Below, one piece after another: positions 1 through 11,159 of a stretch of 64,000 bases of DNA. The stretch is from SHWB01 sp050246875. GTDB taxonomy: Bacteria; Pseudomonadota; Alphaproteobacteria; UBA6615. The DNA lies in contig JBFWVF010000003.1 in assembly GCA_050246875.1 (NCBI GenBank), positions 310,001 to 374,000 on the forward strand. Direction: 5' to 3'. Both the position numbers and the translations under genes were made by a program. Below the pieces are notes generated by a model. The model was not told where the DNA came from and made no database searches. It saw nothing but the letters and a program-made list of their open reading frames with translations. How positions within the stretch are numbered: the stretch's first letter is position 1; each line of letters begins with the position of its first letter.

Positions 1-1
1 G

Positions 2-193
2 GCCCTGACTGATCGGGAGGCAGTTCGCCTGCGGTGCGGCCAGGCGGTTCCGGTTCTCCGGACCGCGGACCGCGAAAGGCTCGCGGCGGCGGGAGACGAC
101 GCCATCGTGCTGGCGCAGGGGGCCACCGGCCCCGTCGCGCTGGTACGGGTCGACGGTCTCCAGGTCCGCCCGGTCCGCGTTCTCAATCTTTGA
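2..193 (+). CDS. truB: tRNA pseudouridine(55) synthase TruB, C-terminal end (partial)
   Basis: Only the last 63 codons are present, read in the frame that ends at TGA 191-193. They encode a C-terminal PUA-like tail: an RLRCGQAV segment, then alternating hydrophobic strands ending in VLNL. TruB makes pseudouridine 55 in the T-loop of tRNAs. The call rests on this tail plus position, since truB directly before rpsO and pnp is the classical order. The catalytic domain lies outside the window. rpsO starts 16 bases downstream, so the genes are probably cotranscribed. Confidence 0.8.
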   Translation, partial: ALTDREAVRLRCGQAVPVLRTADRERLAAAGDDAIVLAQGATGPVALVRVDGLQVRPVRVLNL

Positions 194-209
194 TGCCGGG
201 AGTCGAGGC

Positions 210-479
210 ATGTCGATTACGACCGAGCGCAAGGCTGCGCTGATTCAGGAATACCGGGCCAAGGAAGGCGACACGGGTTCGCCGGAGGTCCAGGTCGCGA
301 TCCTCACGGAACGCATCAACAATCTCACCGAGCACCTCAAGACGCACGCCAAGGATCATCACTCGCGTCGCGGTCTGCTGGTCATGGTCGGCCAGCGCCG
401 CCGGTTGCTCGACTACACCCGGCGCAAGGACGAACAGCGTTACCGGACGCTGATCGAGCGCCTGGGCATCCGTCGCTAG
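210..479 (+). CDS. rpsO: 30S ribosomal protein S15
   Basis: An 89-residue protein, the normal S15 length. It has the family pattern throughout: an N-terminal MSITTERKAALIQEY helix, the GSPEVQ segment near residue 22, the HxxDHHSRRGL block around residues 46-55 that contacts 16S rRNA, and a C-terminal LIERLGIRR. S15 binds the 16S central domain early in 30S assembly. It follows truB and precedes pnp, a conserved arrangement. A run of hairpins just after the stop may set the boundary with pnp. Confidence 0.98.
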   Translation: MSITTERKAALIQEYRAKEGDTGSPEVQVAILTERINNLTEHLKTHAKDHHSRRGLLVMVGQRRRLLDYTRRKDEQRYRTLIERLGIRR

Positions 480-480
480 G

Positions 481-536
481 AGCGCCACACGGGCGCTGGC
501 GACATGGGCGGCAGGCGCGCGTCGCGCGTCGCCGCC
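481..536 (+). other. Two hairpins in the rpsO-pnp intergenic region
   Basis: AGCGCC (481-486) pairs with GGCGCT (492-497) immediately after the rpsO stop. A longer stem follows: GGCGGC (507-512) with GCCGCC (531-536), continued inside by CGCGC (516-520) with GCGCG (524-528). No T-run follows, so these do not look like simple terminators. In enterobacteria a comparable rpsO-pnp leader stem is cut by RNase III and used for pnp autoregulation. That role here is inference. Confidence 0.45.
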
Positions 537-662
537 ATCTGCGGCGGCATGGCAAGGGCCATGCCCCGCCGCGCTTTCCGGAAGCGCACCTCACAGGGCC
601 ACTGAAGGCCCGGCCGGCGCGGGATCCGCCCGCCCCGGCCTACGACCGTTGGGAAAGAGAGA

Positions 663-2900
<2,238 letters not shown>

Positions 2901-2925
2901 TCCCGCCTCGCATCGTCACGGTTGG

Positions 2926-2957
2926 AAACGCCGCCCTCCGGGGCGGCGTTTTCGTTT
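2926..2957 (+). terminator. Rho-independent terminator after pnp
   Basis: A near-perfect GC-rich stem, AAACGCCGCCC / GGGCGGCGTTT with a TCC loop (2926-2950), is followed by a T-rich run (TTTTCGTTTG). It lies 25 bases after the pnp stop and closes the truB-rpsO-pnp unit. Confidence 0.85.
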
Positions 2958-3019
2958 GCCGGCGAAGATTGACCACGTCAGGCGGGCGTTCATATCATTT
3001 CACGTACAACCGGGGGGGT

Positions 3020-3571
3020 ATGACAAGCATGCGCATTGCCGTGGTCCTTGGCCTCGCCCTCGGTCTCGCCGCGTGCCAGACCGACCTTGGCGAAAATCTC
3101 GGCAGCATCTTCAAGCGCGACGCCCCGGAGCCGGCCGCCAATGCCACCACGGCGGAGGCCCCGGCGGCGCCCGACCTCTGGGGGCCCGAAAGAGGGGGCA
3201 CGGCATCCGACGGACAGATGACGGCGGTCTCACTCAGTGCCGTCAAGCAATTCGAATGCACCGCCGCAGTCTTCCGGGAAGTGAACACCCTGGCGAATGC
3301 GGGCAAACTGTCGGTCGATCTCGGATCGGACGACCACCGCACCAGACGCTCCTGCGTCGTCGCGGGATTGTGCGACACCATCGACGGCATTCCCGACTAC
3401 TTCCGTGTGACTCGTGTCCTCAACAGTCCACGGGAAAAGACATTCCTGAACACCTGCCCGGGCGTCGAGTCGTGGGGCCCCGGGATGATCGCCAGCGAGC
3501 CGGCGCTGTTCGCCGTCGCGCGACGCATCCGCGACGAGCATCAGGCCGCGTTTCGCTCCGGAGCGCGCTGA
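3020..3571 (+). CDS. Hypothetical lipoprotein
   Basis: I do not recognise the family. From the ATG at 3020, preceded by a GGGGGGG ribosome binding site, the 183-residue product starts with a short positively charged segment, a hydrophobic stretch and a LAAC lipobox (Cys about residue 19). That predicts a lipoprotein exported and lipidated by signal peptidase II. The mature part is soluble. It has an acidic/alanine linker (to about residue 55) and a C-terminal half with several cysteines that could form disulfides. An upstream in-frame ATG at 2969 would bury the signal peptide and is less likely. The gene stands alone between the pnp terminator and a convergent gene. Confidence 0.7.
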   Translation: MTSMRIAVVLGLALGLAACQTDLGENLGSIFKRDAPEPAANATTAEAPAAPDLWGPERGGTASDGQMTAVSLSAVKQFECTAAVFREVNTLANAGKLSVDLGSDDHRTRRSCVVAGLCDTIDGIPDYFRVTRVLNSPREKTFLNTCPGVESWGPGMIASEPALFAVARRIRDEHQAAFRSGAR

Positions 3572-3619
3572 AATATCGTTCCACTAGTCGCGGCTATCGA
3601 GTTGGACAGGCGCGCCCGC

Positions 3620-4036
3620 TCAATGAGCCTTGACCGCAGGCGTGCAATTTGCCGCGTATGAGTGGAAAGCCTGGTCTTCGATACGGACGGCCGTACTGTA
3701 TCCGAGATAGATCAGGGCACCGGAGAAAGCCGCGACCGTCAGGTTAGCGACAACGAAGCGCACACCGAACGTGCTGACCAACCGCAGGGCGGACAGCACA
3801 AGGGCGGACAGCAGAAGCCACGGCAGAAATCCGAAGATCATCAACCCGAGTGTAAACTCGGCAGTGAGCAAGTATTTGCCGTCGAAGCCAGCGCGCCAGC
3901 ACGTGGTTTCGGGAAACATCACCGCCTCGCCGACGGAGAGCCACGTCAATGCCAGCAGCAGGGTCGGGATGCCGGCGATGAAGGCAGCGGCAAAGGCCAG
4001 CGCGACCGGCCGGCGCCGCGTCGCCCGTGCCGGCAT
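3620..4036 (-). CDS. Small integral membrane protein downstream of RND pump
   Basis: About 138 residues with a basic N-terminus and three clear hydrophobic segments (roughly residues 12-34, 58-84 and 90-112), so probably an inner-membrane protein. Two cysteines lie in non-membrane parts, one in a loop and one near the C-terminus. I recognise no family. ATG 4036 is preferred because a GGAG lies 9 bases upstream; a GTG at 4042 directly abutting the RND stop is the alternative. It is the third gene of the efflux block, but nothing in its sequence shows a role in efflux. Confidence 0.6.
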   Translation of the reverse strand: MPARATRRRPVALAFAAAFIAGIPTLLLALTWLSVGEAVMFPETTCWRAGFDGKYLLTAEFTLGLMIFGFLPWLLLSALVLSALRLVSTFGVRFVVANLTVAAFSGALIYLGYSTAVRIEDQAFHSYAANCTPAVKAH

Positions 4037-4042
4037 CGACAC

Positions 4043-7000
4043 CTACTCCGCCGGCTGCGGCGCCGCCTTCGGCCCGGCGAGCGTCTCCGGCGCCACGCTC
4101 GGCTTGGCGCTGGCGACGTAGGTATAGACGGCGGGGATGACGAACAGGGTGAAGAACGTTCCCACCGTGATGCCGCCGACGATGACGAGGCCGATATCCT
4201 GTCGGCTCTCGGCGCCGGCACCGGTGGCGATGGCCAGCGGGATGGCGCCGAACACCATCGCCCCGGTGGTCATCAGGATCGGCCGCAGGCGCAGCGCCGC
4301 CGCCTCGATCACCGCCGTCTTCAGGTCGGCACCAGCGTCGCGGGCCTTGTTGGCGAACTCGACGATCAGGATGCCGTGCTTGGTGATGAGACCGATCAGC
4401 GTCACCAGCCCGACCTGGCTGTAGATGTTGAGCGTCGAGCCGTCGAGCCACAGCGCGGCGAGGCCGCCGGCGATCGACAGCGGCACCGTCAGCATGATGA
4501 TGAACGGATTGCGGAAGCTCTCGAACTGGGCCGCCAGGACGAGATAGATGAACGCCAGCGCCAGCACGAAGGTCATGGCGATACCGGCGCTCGCCGTCTT
4601 GAACTCGCGCGACTGGCCGGAGAAGTCGATCTGCGCCGTGCCCGGCAGTTCCTCGCGCGCCGCGTTCTCGAGGAAGGCCAGCGCCTCGCCGACCGAGGCG
4701 CCGTCGCCGAGGTTGGCGCTGATCGTCACCGAGCGCAGCTTGTTGAAGTGGTTGAGCTCGCGCGGCGCCACCGTCTCGCTGACCCGCACCAGATTGGCGA
4801 TCTGGATGAGCTGGCCGCCACCGCCGGCGACCCCGCCGCTGCCGCGCACGTAGATGCTCGGCAGGTCGGCCGGACTGGAGCGGTAACGGTCGGCGATCTG
4901 CACGATGACGTCGTACTGCTTGCCGTCCTTCTTGAAGCGCGTGACCTGGCGGCCGCCGAGCAGCGTCTCCAGCGTGCGCCCCAGCACCTCGGCCGAGACG
5001 CCGAGATCGGCCGCCTTGTCGCGGTCGACGTCGATGCGCAGCTGCGGCTTGTTCAGGCGCAGGTCGGTATCGAGGTTGGCGAGACCGGGATACTGCGATG
5101 CCCGCGCCACGACCCGGTCCGCCATCGCCTGCAGCTCCTGGTAAGGCTGCGTCGTCTGGATGACCAGTTCGATCGGCTTGGCGCGCGGACTCTGGCCGAG
5201 CGGCGGCGGATTGACCGGAAAGGCGAACATGCCGGGAATGGCGAACATCTGCCCCCTGATCGACTGCACGACCTCCTGCTGCGTGCGATCGCGCTCGCCC
5301 CACGGCGCGAGGCGCGAGAACGAAACGCCCTGCGAGACGCTGGGGAAGCCGATGACGACGAAATAGCGCTCCATCTCCGGCACACTGGCGAGGATGGATT
5401 CGATCTGCCGGGCATAGCCGTCGGTGTATTCGAGCGTCGAGCCTTCGGGCGCGGTGAAGATGGTGACGACCGTTCCCTGGTCCTCGAACGGCGCCAGCTC
5501 GCGCTTCAGCTCGGTGAAGAAGAAATATCCGCTGCCGGCGACGGCGAGCCCGACCAGCAGCACCAGCGGGCGCACGGCGAGCAGCCGCGTCAGCAGCGCC
5601 TTGTAGCCGCGCGTCATGGCCTGGATGCCGTTCTCGATCGCGCGGTAGACGGCGCCGTGCTTCTCGTCGCGCCGCAGCAGCAGCGAGCACATCATCGGCG
5701 TCGCCGTCAGGGCGACGAAGCCCGAGACCAGCACGGCACCGGCGAGGGCGAGCGCGAACTCGGTGAACAACCGGCCCGTGGTGCCGCCCATGAAGCCGAT
5801 CGGCACATAGACGGCGGCCAGCGTCAGGGTCATCGCCACGACCGCGAAGCCGATTTCGTTGGCGCCGATCAGCGCCGCCTGGATCGGCGTCTTGCCCTCC
5901 TCGACATGGCGGAAGATGTTCTCGAGCATGACGATGGCGTCGTCGACGACGAGGCCGATGGCCAGCACCATGGCCAGCAGTGTCAGCGTGTTGATCGAGA
6001 AGCCGAACAGGCTCATCAGCGCGAAGGCGCCGATCAGCGACACCGGTATGGTGACCAGCGGCACCAGCGTCGCGCGCAGCGAACGCAGGAAGATGAAGAT
6101 GATCAGCACGACCAGCGCCACCGCCTCGCCGATCGTGTGATAGACGTTGTGGATCGACTCCTCGATGAACAGCGAACGATCGTAGGCGACGGTGCCGCGC
6201 ATGCCCTCGGGCAGCGCGTCGATGATCTCCGGCAGGCGCGCGCGCACGTCGTGCGAGATGTCGAGCGGGTTGGCGGTCGCCTGCTTCACGACGCCGATCG
6301 ACACGGCGCTCTCGCCGCCGAGCCGCACCGTCCGCCGCTCCTCGCGCGGCGCGATCTCCGCCCGGCCGACATCGGCGAGCCGCACGAGGTAGCCGGCCTC
6401 CGTCTTGCGGATGACCATGTCCTCGAACTGCCGCGGCGTCTGCAGGTCGGTCTGCGACAGCACGGTGAACTCGCGCAGCTGGCTCTCGACGAGGCCGGCC
6501 GGCACTTCGACGTTCTCGCGCCGCAGCGCCGCCTCGACGTCCTGCGGCGTGATCGCATACGCGGCAAGCCGCTCGGGGTCGAGCCAGATGCGCATGGCAT
6601 AGGCACGGTCGCCGAACATGCGGATCTCGGCGACGCCGGGCAGGGTCTGCAGCCGGTCCTTCACATGACGGTCGACGTAGTCGGTGATGTCCATCGCCGA
6701 CATGCGATCGCTGGAGAACGACAGGTAGACCGTCGGCTGCGCGTCGGCCTCGACCTTCTGGATCACCGGTTCCTCGACGGCGTCGGGCAACCGCCCGCGC
6801 ACGCGGCTGACGCGATCGCGCACGTCGGCCGCTGCCGCCGAGGCATCGCGATCGAGGGTGAATGTGATGGTGACCTGGCTGCGTTCCTGGCGGCTCGTAG
6901 AACTGATGAAGTCGACGCCGTCGATGCCCGACAGGGACTCTTCGAGCACCTGGGTGATCTGCGTCTCGATGATCTCGGCGCTGGCGCCGGGGTAGTCGGT

Positions 7001-7144
7001 CGAGACGCTGACCACCGGCGGGTCGATCTTCGGATACTCGCGCACCGACAGGCGTTCGTAGCAGACGAGTCCGACGAGCACGACGACGAGGCTGAGGACG
7101 GTGGCGAAGACCGGCCTCTGGATGCAGATGGTCGAGATCTTCAT
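4043..7144 (-). CDS. RND family efflux transporter, inner-membrane permease
   Basis: 1033 residues, the normal length for a hydrophobe/amphiphile efflux RND pump. The N-terminal membrane helix (about 11-30) is followed by the large periplasmic porter region. A second membrane block holds the paired aspartates D401-D402 in GLVVDDAIVMLEN, which carry protons in this family. A second periplasmic loop and the last helices (to about 1010) complete the duplicated layout. It should export lipophilic compounds by proton antiport together with the fusion protein encoded 3 bases upstream. No TolC-like outer-membrane gene is next to it, so it probably uses one encoded elsewhere. The substrate cannot be told from sequence. 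Confidence 0.95.
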   Translation of the reverse strand: MKISTICIQRPVFATVLSLVVVLVGLVCYERLSVREYPKIDPPVVSVSTDYPGASAEIIETQITQVLEESLSGIDGVDFISSTSRQERSQVTITFTLDRDASAAAADVRDRVSRVRGRLPDAVEEPVIQKVEADAQPTVYLSFSSDRMSAMDITDYVDRHVKDRLQTLPGVAEIRMFGDRAYAMRIWLDPERLAAYAITPQDVEAALRRENVEVPAGLVESQLREFTVLSQTDLQTPRQFEDMVIRKTEAGYLVRLADVGRAEIAPREERRTVRLGGESAVSIGVVKQATANPLDISHDVRARLPEIIDALPEGMRGTVAYDRSLFIEESIHNVYHTIGEAVALVVLIIFIFLRSLRATLVPLVTIPVSLIGAFALMSLFGFSINTLTLLAMVLAIGLVVDDAIVMLENIFRHVEEGKTPIQAALIGANEIGFAVVAMTLTLAAVYVPIGFMGGTTGRLFTEFALALAGAVLVSGFVALTATPMMCSLLLRRDEKHGAVYRAIENGIQAMTRGYKALLTRLLAVRPLVLLVGLAVAGSGYFFFTELKRELAPFEDQGTVVTIFTAPEGSTLEYTDGYARQIESILASVPEMERYFVVIGFPSVSQGVSFSRLAPWGERDRTQQEVVQSIRGQMFAIPGMFAFPVNPPPLGQSPRAKPIELVIQTTQPYQELQAMADRVVARASQYPGLANLDTDLRLNKPQLRIDVDRDKAADLGVSAEVLGRTLETLLGGRQVTRFKKDGKQYDVIVQIADRYRSSPADLPSIYVRGSGGVAGGGGQLIQIANLVRVSETVAPRELNHFNKLRSVTISANLGDGASVGEALAFLENAAREELPGTAQIDFSGQSREFKTASAGIAMTFVLALAFIYLVLAAQFESFRNPFIIMLTVPLSIAGGLAALWLDGSTLNIYSQVGLVTLIGLITKHGILIVEFANKARDAGADLKTAVIEAAALRLRPILMTTGAMVFGAIPLAIATGAGAESRQDIGLVIVGGITVGTFFTLFVIPAVYTYVASAKPSVAPETLAGPKAAPQPAE

Positions 7145-7147
7145 GGC

Positions 7148-8233
7148 TCAGCTGTCCCGCGGCGGCAGAACCGTGACCAGGGATCCGTTGCGTATCTTGT
7201 CGTGACCGGCGGTCACCACGACGTCCCCGCGGCCGAGGCCATCGACGATCTCGGCGCGGCCGAAGACGCGCAGGCCGACCTGCACTTTCGTGGCCACCGC
7301 CTTGGCGTCGATGACGCGGTAGACGAACAGATCGGCGCCGCGCGCGAAGATCGCCTGCTCGGGCACGACGATGGCCTCGGCGCGCTCGGCGACGATGAGG
7401 GCGACGCGGGCGAACAGGCCGGGCTTCAGCTTGCCGTCGGCGTTGGGCACTCGCGCGCGCACGGCGATCGAGCGGCCGGCCTGGTCGACGCGCGGGCTGA
7501 TCGCCTCGACATCGCCGGTGAAGGCCTGGCCCGGCAGGGCATCGACCTCGATCTGCACCGGCTGGCCCTCGCGGATGAAGCGCAGGTAACGCTCGGGCAG
7601 GTCGGCGTCGATCTTGATGGGGTCGGAATCGTCGAGCGAGACGAGGTCGTCGCCCGATTCGACATAGGCGCCGAGATCGACGCGCGCGATGCCGACCGTG
7701 CCGGCGAAGGGCGCCTCGATCCGCGTCTTGCCCAGCCGCGCGCGGGCCAGCGCCACCGACGCACGTGCGGCGTCGAGCTTGGCGAGGTCCTCGTCGCGCT
7801 GGCGCGCCGGCACGTTGCCGCGGCCGAACAGGTCGACCGTGCGCTCGTAGTTCTTCTGCGCCAGCGTCAGGCTGGCTTCCGCCAGCGCCACTTCCGAGCG
7901 CGCGATGGTGTCGTCGAGGCTGACCAGCAGGGCGCCCTTCTCGACGCGCGACGAGGCCGTGAAGTTGATCTTCGTCACCACGCCCGCCAGTTCCGGACGG
8001 ACGATGATCGACTGGTCGGCCCTGGTGGAACCGACCGCCGTGACCCGGTCGACGATGCGCTCGACCGCGACCTGGCGGGCCTCGACCGGCACGCCCCGCG
8101 GCGCGCCGGGCGCGCCCGGGCCGCCTTGCGCCAGCGCCGGTACGGGCGCCAGCAGGGCGACGGCGAGAGCGGCGGCGATCGCCGGCCCAAGGGTGGCGTG
8201 CGGACGGGCAGCTACGGGACACGCGGCGATCAT
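7148..8233 (-). CDS. RND efflux periplasmic adaptor (membrane fusion protein)
   Basis: 361 residues from the ATG at 8233, which has a GAAGGA site 8 bases upstream; a GTG at 8260 would lengthen the leader. The N-terminus is a signal-like hydrophobic segment ending near PALAQ. Then come a beta-barrel/lipoyl half-motif (VKINFTASSRVEKGALLVSLDD), a coiled hairpin rich in Ala/Arg/Glu (about 110-150), the second lipoyl half (IEAPFAGTVGIARVDLGAYV) and C-terminal beta domains. This is the HlyD/MexA-type adaptor that links the RND pump to an outer-membrane channel. It is the first gene of the pump operon, with 3 bases to the permease start. Confidence 0.93.
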   Translation of the reverse strand: MIAACPVAARPHATLGPAIAAALAVALLAPVPALAQGGPGAPGAPRGVPVEARQVAVERIVDRVTAVGSTRADQSIIVRPELAGVVTKINFTASSRVEKGALLVSLDDTIARSEVALAEASLTLAQKNYERTVDLFGRGNVPARQRDEDLAKLDAARASVALARARLGKTRIEAPFAGTVGIARVDLGAYVESGDDLVSLDDSDPIKIDADLPERYLRFIREGQPVQIEVDALPGQAFTGDVEAISPRVDQAGRSIAVRARVPNADGKLKPGLFARVALIVAERAEAIVVPEQAIFARGADLFVYRVIDAKAVATKVQVGLRVFGRAEIVDGLGRGDVVVTAGHDKIRNGSLVTVLPPRDS

Positions 8234-8342
8234 TGTGATCCTTCGCTGGGCAATGGACACACGTGCACGACCGGGGCGGCCGCGCTCCGTTCAACGGTCC
8301 CCAAACCCCCGCAATTTCCTTGCCGACAGACGCGCGACGGCG

Positions 8343-9239
8343 TCAGCCGCCGCTTTCCGACCGCGGCGTCGGCATCCCCACCGTATGGAAACCGCCGTCG
8401 ACGTAGTGGACCGTGCCGGTGACGGCGGCCGACAGGTCCGACAACAGGTACAGAGCCGCGCCGCCGACATCGTCGAGGACGACGTTGCGGCGCAGCGGGG
8501 CGACCTCGCGATTGTAGGTGTAGACCTGCCGCGCCGAGCCGACGGCCGAGCCGGCGAGCGTGCGCATCGGACCGGCCGAGATGGCGTTGACGCGGATGCC
8601 GTCCGGCCCGAGGTCGGAGGCGAGGTAGCGCACCGAGGCCTCGAGGGCCGCCTTGGCGACACCCATCACGTTGTAGTTCGGCATCACCTGCTGGGCGCCG
8701 TGGTAGCTGAGCGTGACGAGGCTGCCGCCGCGCGGCGACCCGTCGCCGTTGGTCGCCGCCGGCCCCATCATCGCGGCGGCGCAGCGCGCCACCGAGGTGA
8801 AGGAGAAGCACGACACGGCCATCGTCTTGAGGAAGTTGTCGAGGCTGGTGTCGACGTAGCGCCCCTTCAGCTCCTCCTTGTCCGACCAGGCGATGGCATG
8901 GACGACGAAGTCGAGCCCGCTCCAGCGCCGGCCGATGTCGTCGAAGGCGCGCTCGACCTCGGCCGGCTGGGCGACGTCGCACTCGACCAGCAGGTCGGAG
9001 CCGGCCTGCGCCGCGAGCGGCGCGACGCGGCGCGCGAACGACGCCGTCTGGTAGGTGAAGGCCAGTTCGGCGCCGGCGGCGGCGGCGGCGCGGGCGATGC
9101 CCCAGGCGATGGAATGGTCGTTGGCCACGCCCATGATCAGGCCGCGACGGCCGGCCAGCAGCCCGGGCGCGGCGGCGGCGGTGGCTTCCGGTCGCCGCGC
9201 GGGCTGAGGCGTCGGCAGGGCGGCGCGCTCGTCAGCCAT
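8343..9239 (-). CDS. fabI: Enoyl-[acyl-carrier-protein] reductase (NADH) FabI
   Basis: 298 residues from the ATG at 9239, which overlaps the fabB stop by 8 bases. This start avoids a long artificial extension. After an alanine-rich leader of about 28 residues comes the NAD-binding GLIMGVANDHSIAWGIA region (33-49). The catalytic Tyr/Lys set follows: Y179, Y189 and K196 in a Y-x6-K pattern. FabI reduces the enoyl-ACP double bond, the last step of each fatty-acid elongation cycle. Third gene of fabA-fabB-fabI, the operon for unsaturated fatty-acid synthesis common in alphaproteobacteria. The leader is longer than in E. coli FabI. Confidence 0.95.
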   Translation of the reverse strand: MADERAALPTPQPARRPEATAAAAPGLLAGRRGLIMGVANDHSIAWGIARAAAAAGAELAFTYQTASFARRVAPLAAQAGSDLLVECDVAQPAEVERAFDDIGRRWSGLDFVVHAIAWSDKEELKGRYVDTSLDNFLKTMAVSCFSFTSVARCAAAMMGPAATNGDGSPRGGSLVTLSYHGAQQVMPNYNVMGVAKAALEASVRYLASDLGPDGIRVNAISAGPMRTLAGSAVGSARQVYTYNREVAPLRRNVVLDDVGGAALYLLSDLSAAVTGTVHYVDGGFHTVGMPTPRSESGG

Positions 9240-10452
9240 CGAAGCGCCGGAAAACGAGCGCGGCATTGGTGCCGCCGAAGCCGAAACTGTTCGACATGAC
9301 GCAATTGAGTCCGGCGTTGTCGATGCGCCGCGTGACGATGTCGCAACCCTCGACGCCCGGATCGGGGTCCTCGACATTGGCCGAGGCGGCGATGAAGTCG
9401 TTGTCGAGCATGAGCAGCGAGTAGATCGCCTCGTGCACGCCGGTGGCGCCCTGGCTGTGGCCGGTCAGCGACTTGGTCGAGCTGATCTTCGGGCGATGGG
9501 CGCCGAACACGGTGCGGATCGCCTCCAGCTCGACGATATCGCCGACCGGCGTCGAGGTGCCGTGGCTGTTGATGTAGTCGACCGTCGAGTTGCCGAGGCC
9601 GCGGGTCGCCAGGCGCATGCAGCGCACCGCGCCCTCGCCCGACGGCGCCACCATGTCGGCGCCGTCCGACGTCGCGCCGTAGCCGACCAGCTCGCCGTAG
9701 ATCCTGGCACCGCGCGCCTGCGCGCGCTCGAGCGCCTCGAGCACGACGACGCCGCCGCCGCCGGCGATGACGAAGCCGTCGCGGTTGCGATCGTAAGGCC
9801 GCGAGGCCCGTTCGGGCGTGTCGTTGTAGCCGGACGACAGCGCCCCCATGGCGTCGAACAGCATCGACAGCGTCCAGTGCAGTTCCTCGCCGCCGCCGGC
9901 GAAGACCACGTCCTGCTTGCCGAGCTGGATCAGTTCCGAGGCATTGCCGATGCAATGGGCACTGGTCGAGCAGGCCGAGCTGATCGAGTAGCTGACGCCC
10001 TTGATGTGGAATGCCGTGGCGATGTTGGCCGAGTTGGTCGAGCACATCGCCTTGGGCACCGCGTAGGGCCCGATGCGCTTGACGCCCTTCTCGCGCGCGA
10101 TGTCGGCGGCGGCCACCTGGGCCGACGTCGACGGACCGCCGGAGCCCATGACGATGCCCGTCATCTCGTCGGAGATTTCGGCCTCGCTCAGCCCGGCGTC
10201 GGCGATCGCCTCGCGCATGGCGACGTAGTTGTAGGCCGCGCCGTCGCCCATGAAGCGGCGCAGGCGGCGGTCGATGCGCGACTCGAGGTCGATCTTGAGC
10301 GATCCGTGGATCTGGCTGCGGAAGCCGCGCTCGCGGTACTCCTCGCAGAACTCGATGCCGGATTTGCCCTCGCGCAGCGAGGCCAGCACCTCGGCCCGGT
10401 CGTTGCCGATGGGCGAGACGATGCCGAGACCGGTGACGACGACGCGGCGCAT
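9232..10452 (-). CDS. fabB: Beta-ketoacyl-ACP synthase I FabB
   Basis: 406 residues. The condensing-enzyme triad is visible: C161 in SSACSTSAHCIG, H297 in SHGTSTPVGD and H332 in LTGHSQGATG. Spacing matches E. coli FabB (163/298/333), so FabB rather than FabF is the better name, and its place between fabA and fabI supports that. It condenses malonyl-ACP with acyl-ACP, including the cis-3-decenoyl-ACP made by FabA. The start ATG at 10452 shares one base with the fabA stop (TGATG), and the 3' end overlaps fabI by 8 bases. Confidence 0.95.
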   Translation of the reverse strand: MRRVVVTGLGIVSPIGNDRAEVLASLREGKSGIEFCEEYRERGFRSQIHGSLKIDLESRIDRRLRRFMGDGAAYNYVAMREAIADAGLSEAEISDEMTGIVMGSGGPSTSAQVAAADIAREKGVKRIGPYAVPKAMCSTNSANIATAFHIKGVSYSISSACSTSAHCIGNASELIQLGKQDVVFAGGGEELHWTLSMLFDAMGALSSGYNDTPERASRPYDRNRDGFVIAGGGGVVVLEALERAQARGARIYGELVGYGATSDGADMVAPSGEGAVRCMRLATRGLGNSTVDYINSHGTSTPVGDIVELEAIRTVFGAHRPKISSTKSLTGHSQGATGVHEAIYSLLMLDNDFIAASANVEDPDPGVEGCDIVTRRIDNAGLNCVMSNSFGFGGTNAALVFRRFDG

Positions 10453-11000
10453 CAGGCGTCCTTCGCCGCCGCGGCGGGCGGAAACAGCCCGACCCGCAGG
10501 TCGCGCGCCTCGTAGACGGTCTCGCCGTCGAGTTCGGCGCGGCCGTCGGCGATGGCGAGGGTGAAGGCGCGCCGGATCACCTTCTTGACGTCGATGTGGT
10601 AGCGCAGCACGCGGCCGCTCGGCTTGACCTCGCCGGAGAACTTGACCTCGCCCACCGACAGCGCGCGGCCCGGCCCCGGCTGCTTGAGCCAGCCGAGGAA
10701 GAAGCCGAGCATCTGCCACAGCGCGTCGAGGCCGAGACAGCCGGGCATGATCGGGTCGTTCTCGAAATGCACCTTGTAGAACCAAAGGTCGGGCCGGACG
10801 TCGAACTCGGCGACGATCTCGCCGGCGCCGTGCTTGCCGCCCTCACGCGCGATACGCACGATGCGGTCGAACATCAGCATCGGCGGCAGCGGCAGGCGGG
10901 CATTGCCCGGCCCGAACAGTTCGCCATGGGCGCAACGGATCAGGTCCTCGTAGCCGAAGCTCGAGCGCTGGGCGATATCGGTATCGGCAACAGACGTCAT
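10452..11000 (-). CDS. fabA: 3-hydroxydecanoyl-ACP dehydratase/isomerase FabA
   Basis: 182 residues from the ATG at 11000. Hot-dog-fold dehydratase with the catalytic H78 in VHFENDPIMPG and D92 in LGLDALWQ, the same 14-residue spacing as E. coli H70/D84. The enzyme dehydrates 3-hydroxydecanoyl-ACP and isomerises trans-2 to cis-3, the branch point to unsaturated fatty acids. First gene of fabABI. It is transcribed away from irr across a 159-base divergent region. Pairing of irr with fabABI recurs in alphaproteobacteria. Confidence 0.95.
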   Translation of the reverse strand: MTSVADTDIAQRSSFGYEDLIRCAHGELFGPGNARLPLPPMLMFDRIVRIAREGGKHGAGEIVAEFDVRPDLWFYKVHFENDPIMPGCLGLDALWQMLGFFLGWLKQPGPGRALSVGEVKFSGEVKPSGRVLRYHIDVKKVIRRAFTLAIADGRAELDGETVYEARDLRVGLFPPAAAAKDA

Positions 11001-11125
11001 GACGCTCCTGTCGGGCGCGGGCGGCCGGCCCCACGCGATCCGGCGGCGGACTTTAGCGCAGAACCCGCGCGGCCAGAAAGGCCGAATGGCTCCGCCCCGG
11101 GACGGCCATTTCACCGGGTTGTCAC

Positions 11126-11153
11126 TTTACAGTTGGCGTGAATTCCCCATATT
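11126..11153 (+). promoter_or_regulatory. Candidate promoter of irr (possibly leaderless)
   Basis: TTTACA (11126-11131), a 16-base spacer and CATATT (11148-11153) form a plausible sigma-70-type promoter. Transcription would then begin about at the irr ATG (11160), and there is no purine-rich ribosome binding site just upstream. This suggests a leaderless or nearly leaderless message. The assignment is by eye only. Confidence 0.35.
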
Positions 11154-11159
11154 TGACGC

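Noticed and set aside
3662..8422. A 1586-codon open frame on the plus strand
   Set aside because: It is the shadow of the RND pump genes on the opposite strand. Its composition is Arg/Asp/Gly-rich without any domain, as expected from high-GC antisense frames.
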